Assembly: GCA_905480055.1 (NCBI GenBank)
Contig: CAJQOW010000039.1
Span: 1-6,142 of the forward strand
Direction: 5' to 3'
Length of the DNA stretch: 6,142 nucleotides
Source: an uncultured Acidimicrobiia bacterium
Lineage (GTDB): Bacteria > Actinomycetota > Acidimicrobiia > UBA5794
The notes under the pieces are model-generated. The model did not search any database. It was not told the DNA's origin and was given only the letters and a program-made list of their open reading frames with translations. Shown piece after piece: positions 4,569 through 6,142 of the stretch. Position 1 is the stretch's first letter; each line of letters begins with the position of its first letter. Made by a program: the position numbers and the translations under genes.

Positions 4569-6142
4569 CGGTACGCATCGGCTTTCTCGGCGGCCTCGGA
4601 GAGGTCGGGAGAAACTGCGCCTCCATCGAGATCGACGGTGACCTCGGACTCATTGACTGTGGTCTGATGTTTCCCGAGGAGGACATGCTCGGTGTCGATC
4701 TCGTGCTTCCCGACTTCGCCTCCGTGCTCGACAACAAGGAAGCACTCGGCCGCATCATTCTCACGCACGGCCACGAGGACCACATCGGAGCGCTGGCGTT
4801 CCTCCTGCGCGAGGTGAACGTCCCCATCTTTGGCACGCCGCTGACCGTGGAGTTCGCCAGGGCGCGCATCGAGGAATACGGCATCACCCCAGACCTGCGG
4901 GCCATCGATCCATATGAATGGGTCGACGACGGTGCCTTCCGATTCACGTTCGTGCCCGTGTCGCACTCCATTCCCGATGCTGCTGGCGTCGCGTTCGACA
5001 CCCCAGAAGGCATCGTGCTCCACACCGGTGACTTCAAACTGGATCCGACACCGATCGATGGCGTCCCGACGGATCTCCGCTCGTTTGCCACCATCGGCAA
5101 GCGGGGTGTGCGGCTTCTCCTTGCGGACTCAACCAATGCCGAGCGTGAGGGCTATGTGCCGTCGGAGGTGACGGTCGGGGAGCGGCTCGACGAGATCGTC
5201 TCCCATGCCGAGGGCAGAGTGATCGTGGCATGCTTCGCGTCCCATGTGCACCGCGTGCAGCAGGCAATCGATGCCGTGGTGCGAGACGGGCGCAAGTTCT
5301 CCTTCATCGGCCGGTCGATGCTGCGCAACTCGGACATCGCCGCCGAGCTCGGCGTGCTCGCCATCCCGGACGGGTCACTCGTCGAGCTCAACGAACTCGT
5401 CGACATGCCGGACAACCAAACAGCAATCATTTCCACAGGGAGCCAGGGCGAACCATTCGCAGCCCTGTCGCTCATGGCCTCAGGAGAACATCGATCGGTG
5501 TCGTTGAGTGATGATGACACGGTGATCATCTCTGCGACGCCCATCCCTGGAAACGAGACGAGGGTGTCGCGGGTGATCAACAACCTCTATCGGGCCGGCG
5601 TACAGGTCTACCACGGCCGCAACACGCACGTGCATGTGAGCGGCCATGCCGCAGCGGAGGAACTCAAGACGTTCTACAACGCCGTGCGACCAGATGCCCT
5701 CGTTCCCGTCCACGGCGAATACCGGCACATGGTTGCCAACGCGGCACTTGGACGTGAGATGCGCATCCCTGAAGTTGAGATCTGCGAGGACGGCGACGTT
5801 GTCGTCCTCGACAACGGAAACCTCACGGTCGAGCGTGCTGCGATCCCTGCCGGGTACGTCTATGTCGACGGCACCGAGGTTGGCGAAGACGATGCGATCA
5901 TCCGTGACCGCAGGCACCTCGCCGACGATGGTGTGCTGATCGTGACCATTGGCGTGAACTTCTCGACAGGTGAAGTGCTCATCGGGCCTGATGTCGACTC
6001 GCATGGCGTGACCTCGAGCGACGCCGACCTCCACACAACAGTTGCGGAGCGTGTCATCGCCTCAGTTGCGAACCTCGAGCATCCCATCGATCCCGATGTA
6101 CTGCGTCGGCGTGTGCGCAACACTGAGACGCGAGCGGTCAAG
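4565..6142 (+). CDS. rnj: Ribonuclease J (metallo-beta-lactamase/beta-CASP), C-terminal end cut by the window
   Basis: The frame starts with the ATG at 4565, overlapping the dapA stop, and runs open to the last base (526 codons). RNase J proteins are usually about 550-560 residues, so only a few tens of residues are missing. It is a 5'-3' exo- and endoribonuclease for mRNA decay and rRNA maturation. Visible motifs are the N-terminal LGGLGEVGRN (8-17), the zinc motif THGHEDH (67-73: His68, His70, Asp72, His73), His134 in PVSHSIPD, Asp156 in HTGDFK, and the family-typical LADSTNAEREG (187-197). The beta-CASP part follows with FASHVHRVQQ (224-233), GRSM (249-252), STGSQGEP (290-297), SATPIPGNE (323-331), HVSGHA (357-362) and PVHGEYRH (381-388). 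From about residue 430 the small C-terminal domain begins. Only a weak AGG at 4557-4559 precedes the ATG, consistent with translational coupling to dapA. All catalytic ligands seen are intact, so the protein should be active. Whether this organism also has RNase E cannot be told from here. Confidence 0.97.
   Translation, partial: MTVRIGFLGGLGEVGRNCASIEIDGDLGLIDCGLMFPEEDMLGVDLVLPDFASVLDNKEALGRIILTHGHEDHIGALAFLLREVNVPIFGTPLTVEFARARIEEYGITPDLRAIDPYEWVDDGAFRFTFVPVSHSIPDAAGVAFDTPEGIVLHTGDFKLDPTPIDGVPTDLRSFATIGKRGVRLLLADSTNAEREGYVPSEVTVGERLDEIVSHAEGRVIVACFASHVHRVQQAIDAVVRDGRKFSFIGRSMLRNSDIAAELGVLAIPDGSLVELNELVDMPDNQTAIISTGSQGEPFAALSLMASGEHRSVSLSDDDTVIISATPIPGNETRVSRVINNLYRAGVQVYHGRNTHVHVSGHAAAEELKTFYNAVRPDALVPVHGEYRHMVANAALGREMRIPEVEICEDGDVVVLDNGNLTVERAAIPAGYVYVDGTEVGEDDAIIRDRRHLADDGVLIVTIGVNFSTGEVLIGPDVDSHGVTSSDADLHTTVAERVIASVANLEHPIDPDVLRRRVRNTETRAVK

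Noticed and set aside
4232..5023. Minus-strand open frame of 263 codons across the dapA-rnj junction
   Set aside because: It is antisense to two strongly supported enzymes and shows no domain signature.

Overview
The window looks like a conserved chromosomal region of a high-GC bacterium, most likely an actinobacterium. The evidence is GC-rich third codon positions, 'leaderless'-looking starts and a gene set that matches the actinobacterial neighbourhood M16 peptidase / dapB / dapA / RNase J. A deep-branching class such as Acidimicrobiia would fit, but that is inference from gene order and style; no taxonomic marker is present.

Layout, left to right. (1) 1-619, minus strand: the N-terminal part of a predicted lipoprotein with an alpha/beta-hydrolase fold, cut by the left edge. 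Its nucleophile elbow has Ala where Ser is expected. (2) 620-709: a 90-bp divergent intergenic region. (3) 710-1957, plus: an M16 zinc peptidase of the PepR/processing-peptidase type. (4) 1954-2712, plus: dapB, overlapping the peptidase by ATGA. (5) 2713-2774: a short convergent gap with a weak GC hairpin. (6) 2775-3620, minus: a thioredoxin-TPR protein of the CnoX/YbbN type. (7) 3621-3662: a 42-bp divergent gap holding two face-to-face promoter candidates. (8) 3663-4568, plus: dapA. (9) 4565-6142, plus: ribonuclease J, overlapping dapA by ATGA and running off the right edge.

DapA and DapB catalyse consecutive steps of the diaminopimelate/lysine pathway: DapA condenses aspartate semialdehyde with pyruvate, and DapB reduces the product. 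Here they lie in two separate plus-strand units, each coupled to a proteolysis or RNA-processing gene (M16 peptidase-dapB and dapA-rnj). The oppositely oriented thioredoxin-chaperone gene separates them. No mobile element, CRISPR array, tRNA, rRNA or riboswitch was seen. Nothing here looks like a wholly new system. The points most worth checking are the Ser-to-Ala change in the lipoprotein hydrolase and the compact, symmetrical promoter region between the thioredoxin gene and dapA.
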